Of a stretch of 33,893 nucleotides of DNA, positions 1 to 8,434 are shown in pieces. The notes beneath the pieces were generated by a model. The model was given only the letters and a program-made list of their open reading frames with translations. It did no database searches and was not told where the DNA came from. A program made the translations under genes and the position numbers. The stretch covers positions 1-33,893 of the forward strand of contig NZ_CP019365.1 of NCBI RefSeq assembly GCF_000012085.2, in the 5' to 3' direction. Numbering within the stretch: the stretch's first letter is position 1; every line of letters begins with the position of its first letter. This DNA comes from Borrelia turicatae 91E135 (lineage in GTDB: Bacteria > Spirochaetota > Spirochaetia > Borreliales > Borreliaceae).

Positions 1-47
1 TTTTACGGCCGCGAATATCCCCTTATTTACTAAAAATTATAAAATTG

Positions 48-221
48 CTAAAACCCAGGCTTATGAATATTTTCTATTTTATTAAGTATTTCCTTTTGAA
101 AATTGAATACTAATCTTTCTTTCAAAGAAAGATAATATTTTACTGTTTTATTTTTATCATCTAAATTAGTTAAATCTTGATTTTCATTTTCAATAACACG
201 CTTAGTTATTTTGATATTCAC
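48..221 (-). pseudogene. Truncated PF49 plasmid partition protein
   Basis: A 57-codon reading frame starts at a GTG three bases after the parA stop, and the GGAGGAGG that ends parA supplies its ribosome binding site. The translation starts MNIKITKRVIENE and includes YYLSLKERLVFNFQKEI, which matches the N-terminal part of Borrelia PF49 plasmid proteins as I remember them. That family is usually about 180 residues and sits last in the PF57/62-PF50-PF32-PF49 operon. Here the match stops after about 52 residues and a TAG follows, with no continuation in the remaining 47 bases. I infer a 3'-truncated gene, cut by rearrangement or by the end of the replicon. The start is chosen from the RBS and the operon overlap; ATG is not available. 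Confidence 0.6.
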
Positions 222-223
222 AA

Positions 224-985
224 TTAACCTCCTCCATTACTTTTTTCCGTATTACGGAAAAACTCGTAAATAGCCGTCTGATATTCTTTTATATAATCTT
301 TGTTAAGATCAAATGCATCATTTTGTGCAATTCTTTTGTTTAAATCCTCCCTTTCAGATACAATACCTAAAAAATCAACCTTTTCTTTTATCATGACTAA
401 TAAATTCTTACGGGTATTATTTTTTTTAAAACGAGTTACCAAAACAAAAATAGGTATATTAAATTTTAATTTTCTTAAAAAAAATTCTAATATCTCTAAA
501 CTTTCAAATGACCATCTCTCAGCTGTCATTGGAACTATTATATAATTACTACAAACTAAAGCATTTGTTAAAATAATATCTAAACTAGGACTTGTATCAA
601 TGATTATATAATCATATACGTGATGCAGTAACTTCAAACTTTGTTTAAATCTTAATTCTTTAAAAGCAATATTATCATTATGAAAGAAATGTAAATTTAA
701 ATAACTCGGCAATAAACTCAAATTGTCATTTATTTTAATAATTGGCGAATTTATATTTATTTTATCAATTAATACTTCATAAATATTTTGAACTGTAAGA
801 TTCAAATTTTGATCTTCTAGATTATCGTAAAAATAACTAGTAACTGAAGCCTGGGTATCCATATCAATTAACAGTACTTTATAATTTTCGCTTAAAAGCG
901 TTGCAAATATTATAGCACTTGTACTTTTTCCAACACCTCCTTTAATTGAAGCAATAGTAATTATTTTAGGTTTTTTTCTATCCAT
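224..985 (-). CDS. parA: ParA-family plasmid partition ATPase (PF32)
   Basis: This 253-residue protein is the ParA/MinD-type ATPase of the Borrelia plasmid maintenance locus, the paralogue family (PF32) whose subtype usually tracks plasmid compatibility. The deviant Walker A motif KGGVGKST is at residues 15-22, the A' motif DMDTQAS at about 42-47, and Walker B (YIIIDTSPS) at about 126-134. Length is normal for the family. The start ATG lies inside the end of the upstream PF50 gene, giving a 25-base overlap, and a G-rich stretch in that gene acts as RBS. The stop is three bases before the PF49 remnant. The product is expected to bind ATP and segregate plasmid copies with PF49/PF50 partners. 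No defect is visible. The plasmid subtype cannot be assigned by eye. Confidence 0.93.
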   Translation of the reverse strand: MDRKKPKIITIASIKGGVGKSTSAIIFATLLSENYKVLLIDMDTQASVTSYFYDNLEDQNLNLTVQNIYEVLIDKININSPIIKINDNLSLLPSYLNLHFFHNDNIAFKELRFKQSLKLLHHVYDYIIIDTSPSLDIILTNALVCSNYIIVPMTAERWSFESLEILEFFLRKLKFNIPIFVLVTRFKKNNTRKNLLVMIKEKVDFLGIVSEREDLNKRIAQNDAFDLNKDYIKEYQTAIYEFFRNTEKSNGGG

Positions 986-1521
986 TTAGTTATAATACCC
1001 CCATCTATCAATTTTTTATTGTAAAATTCATATACTTGTTTCTCCAGCCTTAAAAATGTCTTAATTAAAGAATCGTAATATTTCTTATTAGCTTTTTCTT
1101 TTTTAAGCAAATAAGCAATTCCTACAAGATAACAAAACACGCTACCTTTTTTAAATCTAAATTCTATGTAATAAACTTTTGAAAGCATAGATGCCTTTAT
1201 AACCCCATTATCTTCATATTTTCTAATCACATTTTTTATTGGTTTTCTATACCCATAATAAATGCCTAAAAATTTATCATCATCTCTTAAAGAAAATAGG
1301 TGAAAATTGCTTATTCTTTTCCTATTGAATAAACCTCTAAATGCGATAAAGAATTTGTATTGCTGATTTTTATTAATGGCAAATGTATAAAAGTCCGTCA
1401 TAACTTTTGTATGGTACAATGTTTTATTGTTATTGTTCTCTATCTGTAAAAAGATAGAATTATCCCTTTTATCCTTAATTTCTAACTTTTTTTCTTTAAG
1501 GCGTTCTAATACATTCTTCAT
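961..1521 (-). CDS. PF50 plasmid partition-associated protein (DUF226)
   Basis: This 186-residue, Lys/Asn/Tyr-rich protein has no signal peptide. It matches the Borrelia PF50/DUF226 family by position, size and internal blocks such as MTDFYTFAINK (about residue 41) and FFIAFRGLFN, followed by YYGYRKP. These proteins sit directly before ParA in nearly every Borrelia plasmid locus and are needed for stable plasmid maintenance; their biochemical role is not settled. The gene starts 9 bases after PF57/62 ends and overlaps parA by 25 bases, so the three genes are very probably one transcript with translational coupling. It appears intact. Confidence 0.87.
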   Translation of the reverse strand: MKNVLERLKEKKLEIKDKRDNSIFLQIENNNNKTLYHTKVMTDFYTFAINKNQQYKFFIAFRGLFNRKRISNFHLFSLRDDDKFLGIYYGYRKPIKNVIRKYEDNGVIKASMLSKVYYIEFRFKKGSVFCYLVGIAYLLKKEKANKKYYDSLIKTFLRLEKQVYEFYNKKLIDGGIITKWIEKNLK

Positions 1522-1530
1522 AACTAATCC

Positions 1531-2628
1531 TTAACTTGTAACTTTTTTAGATTCTCCTAATTGTAAATAATCTTTATTATCTTCCATTAACTCTAAAAGT
1601 TCGTAGTGGTAATGGTTACTAAATACCTTGTTATATTCTAATGTGTTCTGTCTGCTTAAATAATTCTTTAATATTGGTACCAAAACCGATATGTCCACTT
1701 TATGTCTTAATTGTTCAAGAAGTATGCTAAATACGTTATTCCTAATGTCTCTCTCATTTTTTTGTGTGTTTTTATTAGTATATTCAACTGTTTTTTTAAG
1801 TTTTCCTATTATTTTCTTTAAATCACTGTATTTATCTCTTTCTATGATAAAGTGAGGTTTGTTTTTATATTGTTCATACACATTTTGTATTTGGCTCTCT
1901 AATTGTTTGCTGTCATATCCTTCATTCTTTAGATTAGCTTTTGTCTCATTTAGTATTTTACTTAATTCTTTTTGTTTACTCTCAAGTTTAGTGTTATTTG
2001 GTTTAGTATCACTTATTTTTTCATACCCACTATTTTCAGCTATTTTAATGGCTTTCAGTGCTTGAATTTTAAAATCTTTGTCTGCTTCTAAATTCAAAAT
2101 AGAGAAGAAAGCATTTGATTTAAAATTGCATTTTTTAGCGTACTTTTCTACTTTTAATCTTTCTATGTATTTTGTGTTGTTTTTATCTTCTTCTTTTTTA
2201 TTATATTTATTATATAAACACTCCCATTTTTCTACACTGCTATTTTTAGTGCAAGTCTTTTCAAGATATGCATTAACACGATTTTCGTGTCTTTCCTCTT
2301 TTTTATCTCTAAAGTGTTTGTTGATTATGCGGTAACATTCTTTTTTAGAGTATTTAAGTTTGTAATAAACTTCAGTACCCATGTTAACCCCCAAATGTCT
2401 GTGATAATTAATTGTTACTTTAAATTCTTTTTCTAATTTATAAAGATAACTTTGTAGAGTTTTAAGTTTAACAGGTTTTTGGTCATTTTTTTTCATATTA
2501 TTATTGAAATAATAAAGTATGTTGCTTTGATTGTATTGCTTAAGATTTAAGTTCATATAATTTAGTGTAGATATTAAAACGATTAACTTGTGTTGGTATT
2601 TGTTGGTAGTCTTTTTTGTACTTTTCAT
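1531..2628 (-). CDS. PF57/62 plasmid maintenance / replication protein
   Basis: This 365-residue protein is rich in Lys and Asn and opens MKSTKKTTNKYQHKLIVLI. The N-terminal block with STLNYMNLNLKQYNQ and the block around LKTLQSYLYKLEKEF are typical of the Borrelia PF57/62 family, the candidate replication initiator of linear and circular plasmids. In that family it is the first gene of the maintenance operon, as here. The upstream sequence reads AGGAGATTAAGTATG, a good RBS at the right distance. Residues about 210-300 are highly charged and probably form coiled coil. The gene is full length. Whether it is PF57 or PF62 is not decidable by eye. Confidence 0.87.
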   Translation of the reverse strand: MKSTKKTTNKYQHKLIVLISTLNYMNLNLKQYNQSNILYYFNNNMKKNDQKPVKLKTLQSYLYKLEKEFKVTINYHRHLGVNMGTEVYYKLKYSKKECYRIINKHFRDKKEERHENRVNAYLEKTCTKNSSVEKWECLYNKYNKKEEDKNNTKYIERLKVEKYAKKCNFKSNAFFSILNLEADKDFKIQALKAIKIAENSGYEKISDTKPNNTKLESKQKELSKILNETKANLKNEGYDSKQLESQIQNVYEQYKNKPHFIIERDKYSDLKKIIGKLKKTVEYTNKNTQKNERDIRNNVFSILLEQLRHKVDISVLVPILKNYLSRQNTLEYNKVFSNHYHYELLELMEDNKDYLQLGESKKVTS

Positions 2629-2742
2629 ACTTAATCTCCTAATTTGTGAATTTACTACTAACTATGATAATGCAATATCTGTGAAAAAGTAAACCTGTTT
2701 ATAATAAAAATATTTTTAGTAAATACATTATAGGAGTATCAA
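2629..2742. other. Intergenic region between the maintenance operon and the vmp archive; candidate origin
   Basis: An A+T-rich gap separates the divergent maintenance operon from the first plus-strand sequence. It holds the RBS of PF57/62 (minus strand, 2629-2640) and the short palindrome AAAAATATTTTT near 2706. In Borrelia plasmids the sequence next to PF57/62 often belongs to the replication region, so this is a candidate origin by position only. I see no iterons. Confidence 0.3.
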
Positions 2743-2796
2743 ATGAATACAAATATCCCAAAAATAAATGCTAAAAAAGTAGTGGTTGAGATTTAA
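2743..2796 (+). pseudogene. Start of a decayed unidentified gene
   Basis: A 17-codon ORF (starts MNTNIPKINAKKVV) has a well-placed GGAG seven bases before its ATG. After the TAA the same frame continues in plausible coding style (YLCDLLNKII) and is broken by further stops. It looks like the 5' end of an old gene interrupted before the beta-class vlp remnant. I do not recognise the family. Confidence 0.35.
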
Positions 2797-2893
2797 TATC
2801 TTTGTGATCTACTTAATAAAATAATCTAATGTACTAAGACTGTTAATTAGACTATTGGTATTATAGGTGATAACACTACTGGGTAGTGTTGCT

Positions 2894-3324
2894 ATGAATT
2901 CTGATCCTAAAAAATCAGTAGTTAATGTCGCTAAAACTGTCGTAGCAGTAATTGGGGCTGACATATTACAGGTTATAGGCTAAACATGGTGATAGTTCTG
3001 TTATTGATGCTGTCAATGTAATGCTGAAGATATTATTATAACAGTTGTTATAGATTTAAGGTCCATGATTAAAGGTGGTAAATTTGATGGTTCAATATTG
3101 CTGATAATGATTATGCTCTTGCAGTTAAAGATGTGGCAGTAAGTATAGTCACTAAAGCATTGGGTACTTTAACTATAGCAATAAGAAAAACAATTGACAT
3201 AGGTCTTAAAACCGTTCAAGATGCTATGAAAATTAATTCTACTGATACTTCTTTAACTACTGATGAGCAGATCCTTGAAGCTAAGAAAAACCAGTTAAGA
3301 TTTAATAACAATAAACATAACTAA
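2894..3324 (+). pseudogene. vlp: vlp remnant, beta class
   Basis: Scattered, frame-broken fragments match the C-terminal half of the intact beta-class Vlp at 19416-20444. The first fragment, at about 2925-2980, reads VAVIGADILQVI, against [13 protein letters not shown] in the intact gene. Near 3055-3090 RSMIKGGKFDG matches [11 protein letters not shown]. The last piece, 3133-3324, is open and reads ALGTLTIAIRKTIDIG and VQDAMKIN, matching [15 protein letters not shown] and VKDAMKIN. The N-terminal half, start and signal peptide are absent, and several frameshifts and stops lie between the fragments. It is followed by a type I hairpin, as are intact beta, gamma and delta genes. It is probably too decayed to donate a complete antigen, though the 3' 190 bases could still take part in conversion. 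Confidence 0.8.
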
Positions 3325-3337
3325 ATAAAATCATTTT

Positions 3338-3372
3338 AAGAAAACATTTCTCTTCATAAGAATTGTTTTCTT
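3338..3372 (+). terminator. Type I cassette hairpin, variant copy
   Basis: Arms AAGAAAAC and GTTTTCTT flank an inner hairpin and are followed by TTTTTATTTAT. The usual arms are AGGAAAAC and GTTTTCCT, so both arms changed together and pairing is kept. Likely a factor-independent terminator and a shared cassette boundary. Confidence 0.65.
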
Positions 3373-3417
3373 TTTATTTATGTCTGGTCCTCTGAGTAAA
3401 AAATTAGGCACGTAATA

Positions 3418-4065
3418 ATGAAAAGAATTACTTTAAGTGCGTTATTAATGACTTTATTTTTACTCATGTCTTGTAATAATTCAGGGACTTCTCCTAAAGA
3501 TGGGCAAGCAGCTAAATCTGATGGCACTGTTATTGACCTAGCTACAATAAGTAAGAACATAAAAGACACTGTTGCTTTTGCTAAGAGTGTTAAAGACGTT
3601 CATACCTTAGTTAAGTCCATTGATGAACTTGCTAAAGCTATTGGTCAGAAAATTCAACAAAATTCTGATCAATTTGCTAATGATGGTGCTCATAATGGTT
3701 CTTTAATTTCAGGTGCGTTTCAAGTAATATTGACTGTAGAAACTAAATTAAAGTCTTTAGAGGATACAGTTGGACTTTCTGATACACTTAAGACAAAGGT
3801 TACTAGTTCTAAGATCGCAAGTAGGGCATTCTTAGATAAAGTGAAATCAAAGCATACAGAGCTTGGTAAAGAAGGTGCTAGTGATGCCGATGCTAAAGCC
3901 GCCATACTTGTAAGTAATGGTACTAAAGATAAAGGAGTTGATGAGTTGGTTAAGCTCAATACAGAAATTGATGCTTTGTTAACTGCTGCTGAAGCTGCAG
4001 TAACAGCTGCAATAAATGCGCTTTCAACCCCTGCTAAGTCAGATGCTCCTGCTCAATCTAACTAA
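3418..4065 (+). CDS. vsp: Variable small protein (Vsp), full-length cassette
   Basis: This 215-residue protein is a Vsp, the small class of relapsing-fever variable major lipoproteins and a relative of OspC. The signal peptide [19 protein letters not shown] ends in a lipobox with the lipidated Cys at residue 19. The mature protein opens [18 protein letters not shown], has a conserved first helix ([21 protein letters not shown]), a variable middle, and the conserved tail [14 protein letters not shown]. Length is typical. The gene keeps most of the common 5' homology block, but the strong AAGGAGG seen before the other full-length genes reads ATTAGG here, so translation may be weak. A type I hairpin lies just upstream and a type II hairpin after it. 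No promoter is evident, so it is probably a silent donor. Confidence 0.9.
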   Translation: MKRITLSALLMTLFLLMSCNNSGTSPKDGQAAKSDGTVIDLATISKNIKDTVAFAKSVKDVHTLVKSIDELAKAIGQKIQQNSDQFANDGAHNGSLISGAFQVILTVETKLKSLEDTVGLSDTLKTKVTSSKIASRAFLDKVKSKHTELGKEGASDADAKAAILVSNGTKDKGVDELVKLNTEIDALLTAAEAAVTAAINALSTPAKSDAPAQSN

Positions 4066-4146
4066 GGATAAACAATTTAATTATTTATTATAAGATTACT
4101 TTTTAATTAATCGTAATTATCTGATAAAATAAAGTCTATAAATAAT

Positions 4147-4173
4147 AAGCTAGGAGTTTTTTTCTCTTAGCTT
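4147..4173 (+). terminator. Type II hairpin after vsp
   Basis: AAGCTAGGAG pairs with CTCTTAGCTT (one G-T pair) across a T-rich loop and is followed by a run of T. It begins about 80 bases after the vsp stop and is preceded by AAATAAAGTC. The same roughly 250-base linker recurs after all five vsps and always leads into a 5'-less vlp. Confidence 0.7.
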
Positions 4174-4267
4174 TTTTTGTTTCTTTATTCTTTCTCTACT
4201 TGCTTTACTACTTTATTATACTTCTTTAGATTTCTTATGATTACTTATTAATTTTAGATTTATATTT

Positions 4268-5257
4268 ATGTATTGTTTTTATCTTGTTTTATTACTTAAT
4301 AATAACTTCTATTTTTTATTTTTACTTCTTAGTTGTGGCAGTGGTCAACAGGCTGCAAGCTCAGGTAGTCCTGGGACAGCAGTAAGCAATTCTCTAATTG
4401 AATTAGGTAGAAGTGCTGAAAATGTCTTTTACTCATTTATGACATTAATCTCAGATACATTAGGTTTTACTGCTAAATCAACTACAAAGAAAGAGGATGT
4501 AGGAAAATATTTTACTGCTTTAGGTAAGAAACTTGGAGAAGCATCAGAAGAGTTAGAACAAGTAGCAGTTAAATCAACAGCAGATGTCGATAAAAACGAT
4601 GCATCCAAAAATTCTATTAGAGTAGCTATTGATGCTGCTAAGACTATTTTAATCACATTAAAAGGTTATTTAGACTCCTTAAAAGGGACAGGTGATGCTA
4701 ACAAGGTAGGTGAAGCAGCAACTAATGCTGCAGGAACAGCAGCAGCTGATGCTGAATTAAAGGCTTTCTTTAAGGCATTGAAAGGAATTGTAGATACAGC
4801 TACTACAGAAGGTGTTGCAAAGCCAAAAGCAGGAGATATAGCGGTAAAAGTAGGTAATGGAACAGATAATAAAGATGGGGCTAAGATATTAGGTACCGAT
4901 TTAGCAGCAACAGCAGGGGATTCAAGTAAAGCAGCAATACTATCAACAGTAAGTGATGAGGAAATGCTAGCATCAATAGTTGCGTCAAAAGAAGGTGATG
5001 CAGCACTAGTAGCTAATGCAACTGCACAGACAAGTGCCATTTCCTTTGCTAAAGGGGGTAATGCAGCTCACCTAGCAGGTGCAGATGCACAAGGAGGACA
5101 AGGAGAAGTACAAGCTGTAGGAGTAGCTGCAGTAAATAAGTTATTAGTAGCAGTAGAAGATATAGTTAAGAAGACAGTAAAGAATGTTCTTAAAACAGCG
5201 AAAGAAAAAATAGATAAAGCAAGAGCTCCAAAATCAGCAGGTCAGCAAATAAGATAG
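4268..5257 (+). CDS. vlp: Variable large protein (Vlp), alpha class, no native start
   Basis: Alpha-class Vlp archival cassette. Similarity to other Vlps begins at [12 protein letters not shown] (about nucleotide 4317), so the native start and first part of the signal peptide are missing. A chance ATG at 4268 in the linker is in frame and gives 329 residues with a hydrophobic leader ending in a lipobox Cys at residue 23, but no RBS precedes it. Class markers are IELGRSAENVFYSF, DTLGFTAKSTTKKEDVG, and the C-terminal LLVAVEDIVKKTVKNVLK. It resembles the B. hermsii Vlp7 type as I recall it. It is somewhat shorter than the intact alpha gene at 26949 because the AAVAGGIALRSL segment before the last helix is missing. 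Probably silent; expressed only after conversion elsewhere. Confidence 0.85.
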   Translation: MYCFYLVLLLNNNFYFLFLLLSCGSGQQAASSGSPGTAVSNSLIELGRSAENVFYSFMTLISDTLGFTAKSTTKKEDVGKYFTALGKKLGEASEELEQVAVKSTADVDKNDASKNSIRVAIDAAKTILITLKGYLDSLKGTGDANKVGEAATNAAGTAAADAELKAFFKALKGIVDTATTEGVAKPKAGDIAVKVGNGTDNKDGAKILGTDLAATAGDSSKAAILSTVSDEEMLASIVASKEGDAALVANATAQTSAISFAKGGNAAHLAGADAQGGQGEVQAVGVAAVNKLLVAVEDIVKKTVKNVLKTAKEKIDKARAPKSAGQQIR

Positions 5258-5310
5258 ATATATTAATAAATAAGATAGATATATTAATAAATAAGATAGA
5301 TATATTAATT
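5251..5310 (+). repeat. 21-base tandem repeat, about 2.9 copies
   Basis: The unit AAGATAGATATATTAATAAA plus T starts at 5251, 5272 and 5293, beginning within the last codons of the alpha vlp. The other alpha genes have only one related copy after their stop. Confidence 0.85.
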
Positions 5311-5326
5311 ACTTAAAAATAAGATT

Positions 5327-5363
5327 AGAAGGCAATCTTGGAGATGCGTCTCAGATTCCTTCT
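5327..5363 (+). terminator. Type III hairpin after alpha vlp, degraded copy
   Basis: AGAAGGCAATCT is opposed to AGATTCCTTCT, with an inner GAGA-TCTC stem. Pairing is imperfect compared with the copies at 9975 and 28104. Confidence 0.6.
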
Positions 5364-5379
5364 ATATTGTTGTAATTAA

Positions 5380-6378
5380 CTTCAAGCTGAGAAATTAGCT
5401 GCTGAATCTAAAATTTCTTTCTTTGATTCACTTATTAAAATAGGTCAAGGATTTCAAGAGATTTTTGGCATCTTTGGTAATGCTATTGGGGATACTTTGG
5501 GACTTACAGCTGTTAAATCGGGTGATAAGAGAAGTAAAGTTGGTGAACACTTTAAGAAAATAGGTGATGGGCTTACAACTACTAAAGATAAATTAGATGG
5601 GTTAGCTAAAGACATCGCTTCTGCTCCTCATGCTGATATTACAGGAGTTGAGATTACAATTAAAGGTGCTAGTGACGTTATTGTAAAACTAATTGACTCT
5701 GTAACTAAACTTGCTGGGGTAACTAATGATAGTACTGATATTGGTGATGCTCGGGCTGATGCTAATGCTGGTGCTGATGGTGCTGACAAGATTAGCGTTA
5801 AAGCTATTATTAAAGAAGTTAAAGCTATAATTGAGACTGCCGAAAAGTCTGGTGTACAGATTGAAAAAGGAACCGCTGGTAATTCTGTAGAAAATGGTAA
5901 TGGACCTAAAGTACTTGCTGGTGGAAATGCTAGAGCTGCTGCAGGTGATGCTGCAAAATTAGCAGATGAAGTTGTTAAAGCAGACCCATGGGCTATGATT
6001 AATAAAATTAAAGATGCTAAAACCAAAGAAGGTGCCCTTAGTGCTAATGCCAATAACGATGCTGGAGAATTAGCTACTGGAACCGGTGCTGCTAATGTTA
6101 CAGCAGCTACTAATGCAGACTTATCATCAGCTGTAGCTCTTAAAGCTATGACTAAAGGTGGTAAATTTACTCAACCTGCTGAAAATGAAGATGGTGCAGT
6201 TAAAGCTGCTGCTGTAACTGCTGTAAATAAGGTACTAGGTATACTTGACTTTATCATTAGGAAAACAGTAGCAAGTGAACTAGATAAGATAAGAGAAGCT
6301 GTTAAAGGAATAAAGTACTCTGAAACTACTATTGAAGCAACTGAAACCAGTACTACTCAACCTACTGTTACTAAATAA
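5380..6378 (+). CDS. vlp: Vlp, gamma class, 5'-truncated cassette
   Basis: An open frame of 332 codons reads [18 protein letters not shown] from its first base and aligns with residue 31 onward of the intact gamma Vlp at 16180. The signal peptide, lipobox and start codon are missing; an in-frame TAA stands just before it. The first possible in-frame start is internal, at 5497. Class markers are [48 protein letters not shown], and the tail [19 protein letters not shown]. It follows an alpha gene across a type III hairpin, an arrangement repeated at 9682-11039, 23471-25549 and 26949-29215. It has no RBS or promoter and can only act as a recombination donor. Confidence 0.85.
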   Translation, partial: LQAEKLAAESKISFFDSLIKIGQGFQEIFGIFGNAIGDTLGLTAVKSGDKRSKVGEHFKKIGDGLTTTKDKLDGLAKDIASAPHADITGVEITIKGASDVIVKLIDSVTKLAGVTNDSTDIGDARADANAGADGADKISVKAIIKEVKAIIETAEKSGVQIEKGTAGNSVENGNGPKVLAGGNARAAAGDAAKLADEVVKADPWAMINKIKDAKTKEGALSANANNDAGELATGTGAANVTAATNADLSSAVALKAMTKGGKFTQPAENEDGAVKAAAVTAVNKVLGILDFIIRKTVASELDKIREAVKGIKYSETTIEATETSTTQPTVTK

Positions 6379-6413
6379 ATTATCTATTTAAATAATCTAA
6401 ATAAAGTCATTTT

Positions 6414-6448
6414 AGGAAAACTTTTCTCTTTATAAGAATTGTTTTCCT
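6414..6448 (+). terminator. Type I cassette hairpin
   Basis: AGGAAAAC and GTTTTCCT arms with TTTTATTTAT after. The right arm reads in frame as VFLLFISC and runs straight into the mature part of the following vsp. Confidence 0.7.
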
Positions 6449-6458
6449 TTTATTTATC

Positions 6459-7058
6459 TCTTGTAATAATTCATGAACTGCTCCTAAAGATGGGCAAGCA
6501 GCTAAATCTGATGGCACAATCCTTGACCTAGCTACAATAACTAAAAACATTACTGATGCTGTTGCTTTTGCTAAAGATGTTAAAGACGTTCATACCTTAG
6601 TTAAATCTATTGATGAGCTCGCTAAAGCTATTAAAAAGAAAATTCAAGCAGGTGGTCTTCAAGATGATACTGATAATTTAAATGGAACATTGCTTGCAGG
6701 GGCATATCAAATAATGGCTGATGCAGACTCTAAATTGACAGCATTAGAAGGTAAGTCTGAAAAATTTGCTGGGATAAAGGATAAAGTTATTTCTGCTAAG
6801 CAGAAAAGTACAGCATTTTTGAATAAATTGAAGTCAGAAAATGCTACTCTTGGTGCGGCTTCAGCAGCTGTTTCTAGTGCTAATGCAAAGGAAGCCATAG
6901 ATAGAAATAATGCTACTAAGACTAAAGGAGCAAAAGAACTTGAAGAGCTTAATACAGCAATAGATACGTTGTTAAAGGCTGCTGAAGATGCAGTAACAGC
7001 TGCAATAAATGCGCTTTCAACTCCTGCTAAGTCAGCATCTACTGCTCAATCTAACTAA
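6459..7058 (+). pseudogene. vsp: Vsp cassette, 5'-truncated with an in-frame stop
   Basis: Vsp similarity begins at the lipobox (SCNNS) at 6459 and continues to the normal vsp tail, with about 195 codons. The sixth codon is TGA (6474-6476) where full-length vsps have GGG or GGA, so the frame is broken near the mature N-terminus. The first usable downstream start gives only residues from the variable middle (LLAGAYQIM) onward. No signal peptide of its own exists; instead the type I hairpin supplies the hydrophobic codons just upstream. The rest is intact, including [18 protein letters not shown] and [15 protein letters not shown] donor whose conversion tract starts after 6476 could still yield a working antigen. 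Confidence 0.82.
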
Positions 7059-7139
7059 GAGTAAACAATTTAATTTATTATTATAAGATTACTTTTTAAT
7101 CAATCGTTATTTTCTTATAAAATAAAGTCTATAAATAAT

Positions 7140-7166
7140 AAGCTAGGAGTTTTCTTCTCTTAGCTT
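7140..7166 (+). terminator. Type II hairpin after vsp
   Basis: AAGCTAGGAG and CTCTTAGCTT arms, with AAATAAAGTC at 7120-7129 ahead. The linker that follows runs to the delta vlp; its frame encodes LVLLLNNNLDYLFLLLSC without any ATG. Confidence 0.7.
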
Positions 7167-7308
7167 AATTTGTTTTTTTATTCTCTCTTTACTTGCTTTA
7201 CTTCTTTATTATACTTCTTAAGATTTCTTTGATTTCTTTTATCTTTTAGACTTATTTATTCCTTGATTTTACCTTGTTTTATTACTTAATAATAACTTAG
7301 ATTACTTA

Positions 7309-8334
7309 TTTTTACTTCTTAGTTGTGGCAGTGGTAGTACTAAGACTGAAGATCCTAAAACCTTATTCTTAACTTCTATTGCTAATTTGGGTAAAGGGTT
7401 CTTAGATGTTTTTACTTCACTTTCTGATATGGTTGCTGGGGCTTTTGGTATTAAAGCTGACACTAAAAAATCTGATATTGGTCAGTATTTCACTGATATT
7501 GAAAAGACTATGACATCTGTTAAAGAGAAGTTACAGACAGAAGTTGCTAAGAACGGAAATTACTTGAAAGTTAAATCAGTCGTTGATACATTTATCACTG
7601 AGACATTAGATAAGATCGCTGAAGGAGCTAAGACAGCTGCTAAAGGGGCTACTGGTGATGTTATTGGTAATGCTACTGCAACTGGACATGGGGCTACTCC
7701 TGCTAGCAAGGATTCAGTTGTTTCTCTTGTTAAAGGGATTAAGACTATTGTTGAAGTGGTTCTAAAAAAGGATGAGGGAAATGCAGGTGCTACTAAAACA
7801 GGAGAGGATAAAAAGGACGTTGGTAAGTTATTTGCTGATGATAATGGTAAAGCTGATGCAAAAGAAGAAAATATTGCAAAGGCATCAGCAAGTGTTGGTT
7901 CAGTGACTGGTGCTGATATTTTACAAGCTATTGCGAAATCCAAAGAAGATCCTCAAGTTGATAATGCTAATGGAATTGAAAAAGCTACAGATGCTGCTGA
8001 GATTTCTATTGCTCCGGCTGTTAACGACAAAAAAGAAATTAAAGAGGCAGAAGCTAAGAAAGATGCAGTGATTGCTGCGGGAATAGCATTAAGAGCTATG
8101 GCTAAGGATGGTAAGTTTGCTGCTAATAACAATGCTAAAGATGCTGATGCAGTTAATGGTGTTGCTGCTAATGCTGTTGGTAAAACTTTAAGTACTCTCA
8201 TAATAGCAATAAGAAATACTGTTGATACTGGTTTAAAGTCAATAAGTGATGTTCTTGCTACAGTTACACAAGAAGATAAAGCTGTAGATTCTATTACACC
8301 TGTAGACGCAACAGCTAGTGGACAAAAACAGTAA
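7309..8334 (+). CDS. vlp: Vlp, delta class, 5'-truncated cassette
   Basis: The frame is open from the linker through [20 protein letters not shown] to the stop, about 341 codons from 7309. The start codon and the first nine signal-peptide residues are missing; the first in-frame start-like codon is an internal TTG at 7387. Delta-class markers are [54 protein letters not shown], and the tail TLSTLIIAIRNTVDTGLKS. The remaining coding region has no defect, and its length matches the intact delta genes at 8454 and 12447. It sits behind a vsp and type II linker. No RBS or promoter is visible. Confidence 0.86.
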   Translation, partial: FLLLSCGSGSTKTEDPKTLFLTSIANLGKGFLDVFTSLSDMVAGAFGIKADTKKSDIGQYFTDIEKTMTSVKEKLQTEVAKNGNYLKVKSVVDTFITETLDKIAEGAKTAAKGATGDVIGNATATGHGATPASKDSVVSLVKGIKTIVEVVLKKDEGNAGATKTGEDKKDVGKLFADDNGKADAKEENIAKASASVGSVTGADILQAIAKSKEDPQVDNANGIEKATDAAEISIAPAVNDKKEIKEAEAKKDAVIAAGIALRAMAKDGKFAANNNAKDADAVNGVAANAVGKTLSTLIIAIRNTVDTGLKSISDVLATVTQEDKAVDSITPVDATASGQKQ

Positions 8335-8372
8335 AGAATTATTAATAAAACATAACTAAATAAAGTCATTTG

Positions 8373-8407
8373 AGGAAAACTTTTCTTTTCATGAGAATTG
8401 TTTTCCT
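8373..8407 (+). terminator. Type I cassette hairpin
   Basis: AGGAAAAC/GTTTTCCT arms. In this copy the element also reads MRIVFLLFISC from an ATG at 8391, in the same frame as the following vlp. Confidence 0.7.
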
Positions 8408-8434
8408 TTTATTTATATCTTGCCCCCTTGAGTT

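Noticed and set aside
1-16. Left edge as the end of a vlp gene on the minus strand (reads FAAVK like the delta tail LAAVK)
   Set aside because: Only about eight bases agree (GCGGCCGT) and the sequence beyond is outside the window.
1859-2335. Plus-strand frames opposite PF57/62
   Set aside because: Phe/Leu/Ser-rich shadows of a Lys/Asn-rich gene; the minus-strand frame has clear family similarity and an RBS.
4429-5040. Long minus-strand frames opposite the vlp genes, rich in Ala, Ser and Leu
   Set aside because: They are mirror images of Ala/Lys/Thr-rich coding sequence, recur opposite every vlp, and have no RBS or recognisable motif.
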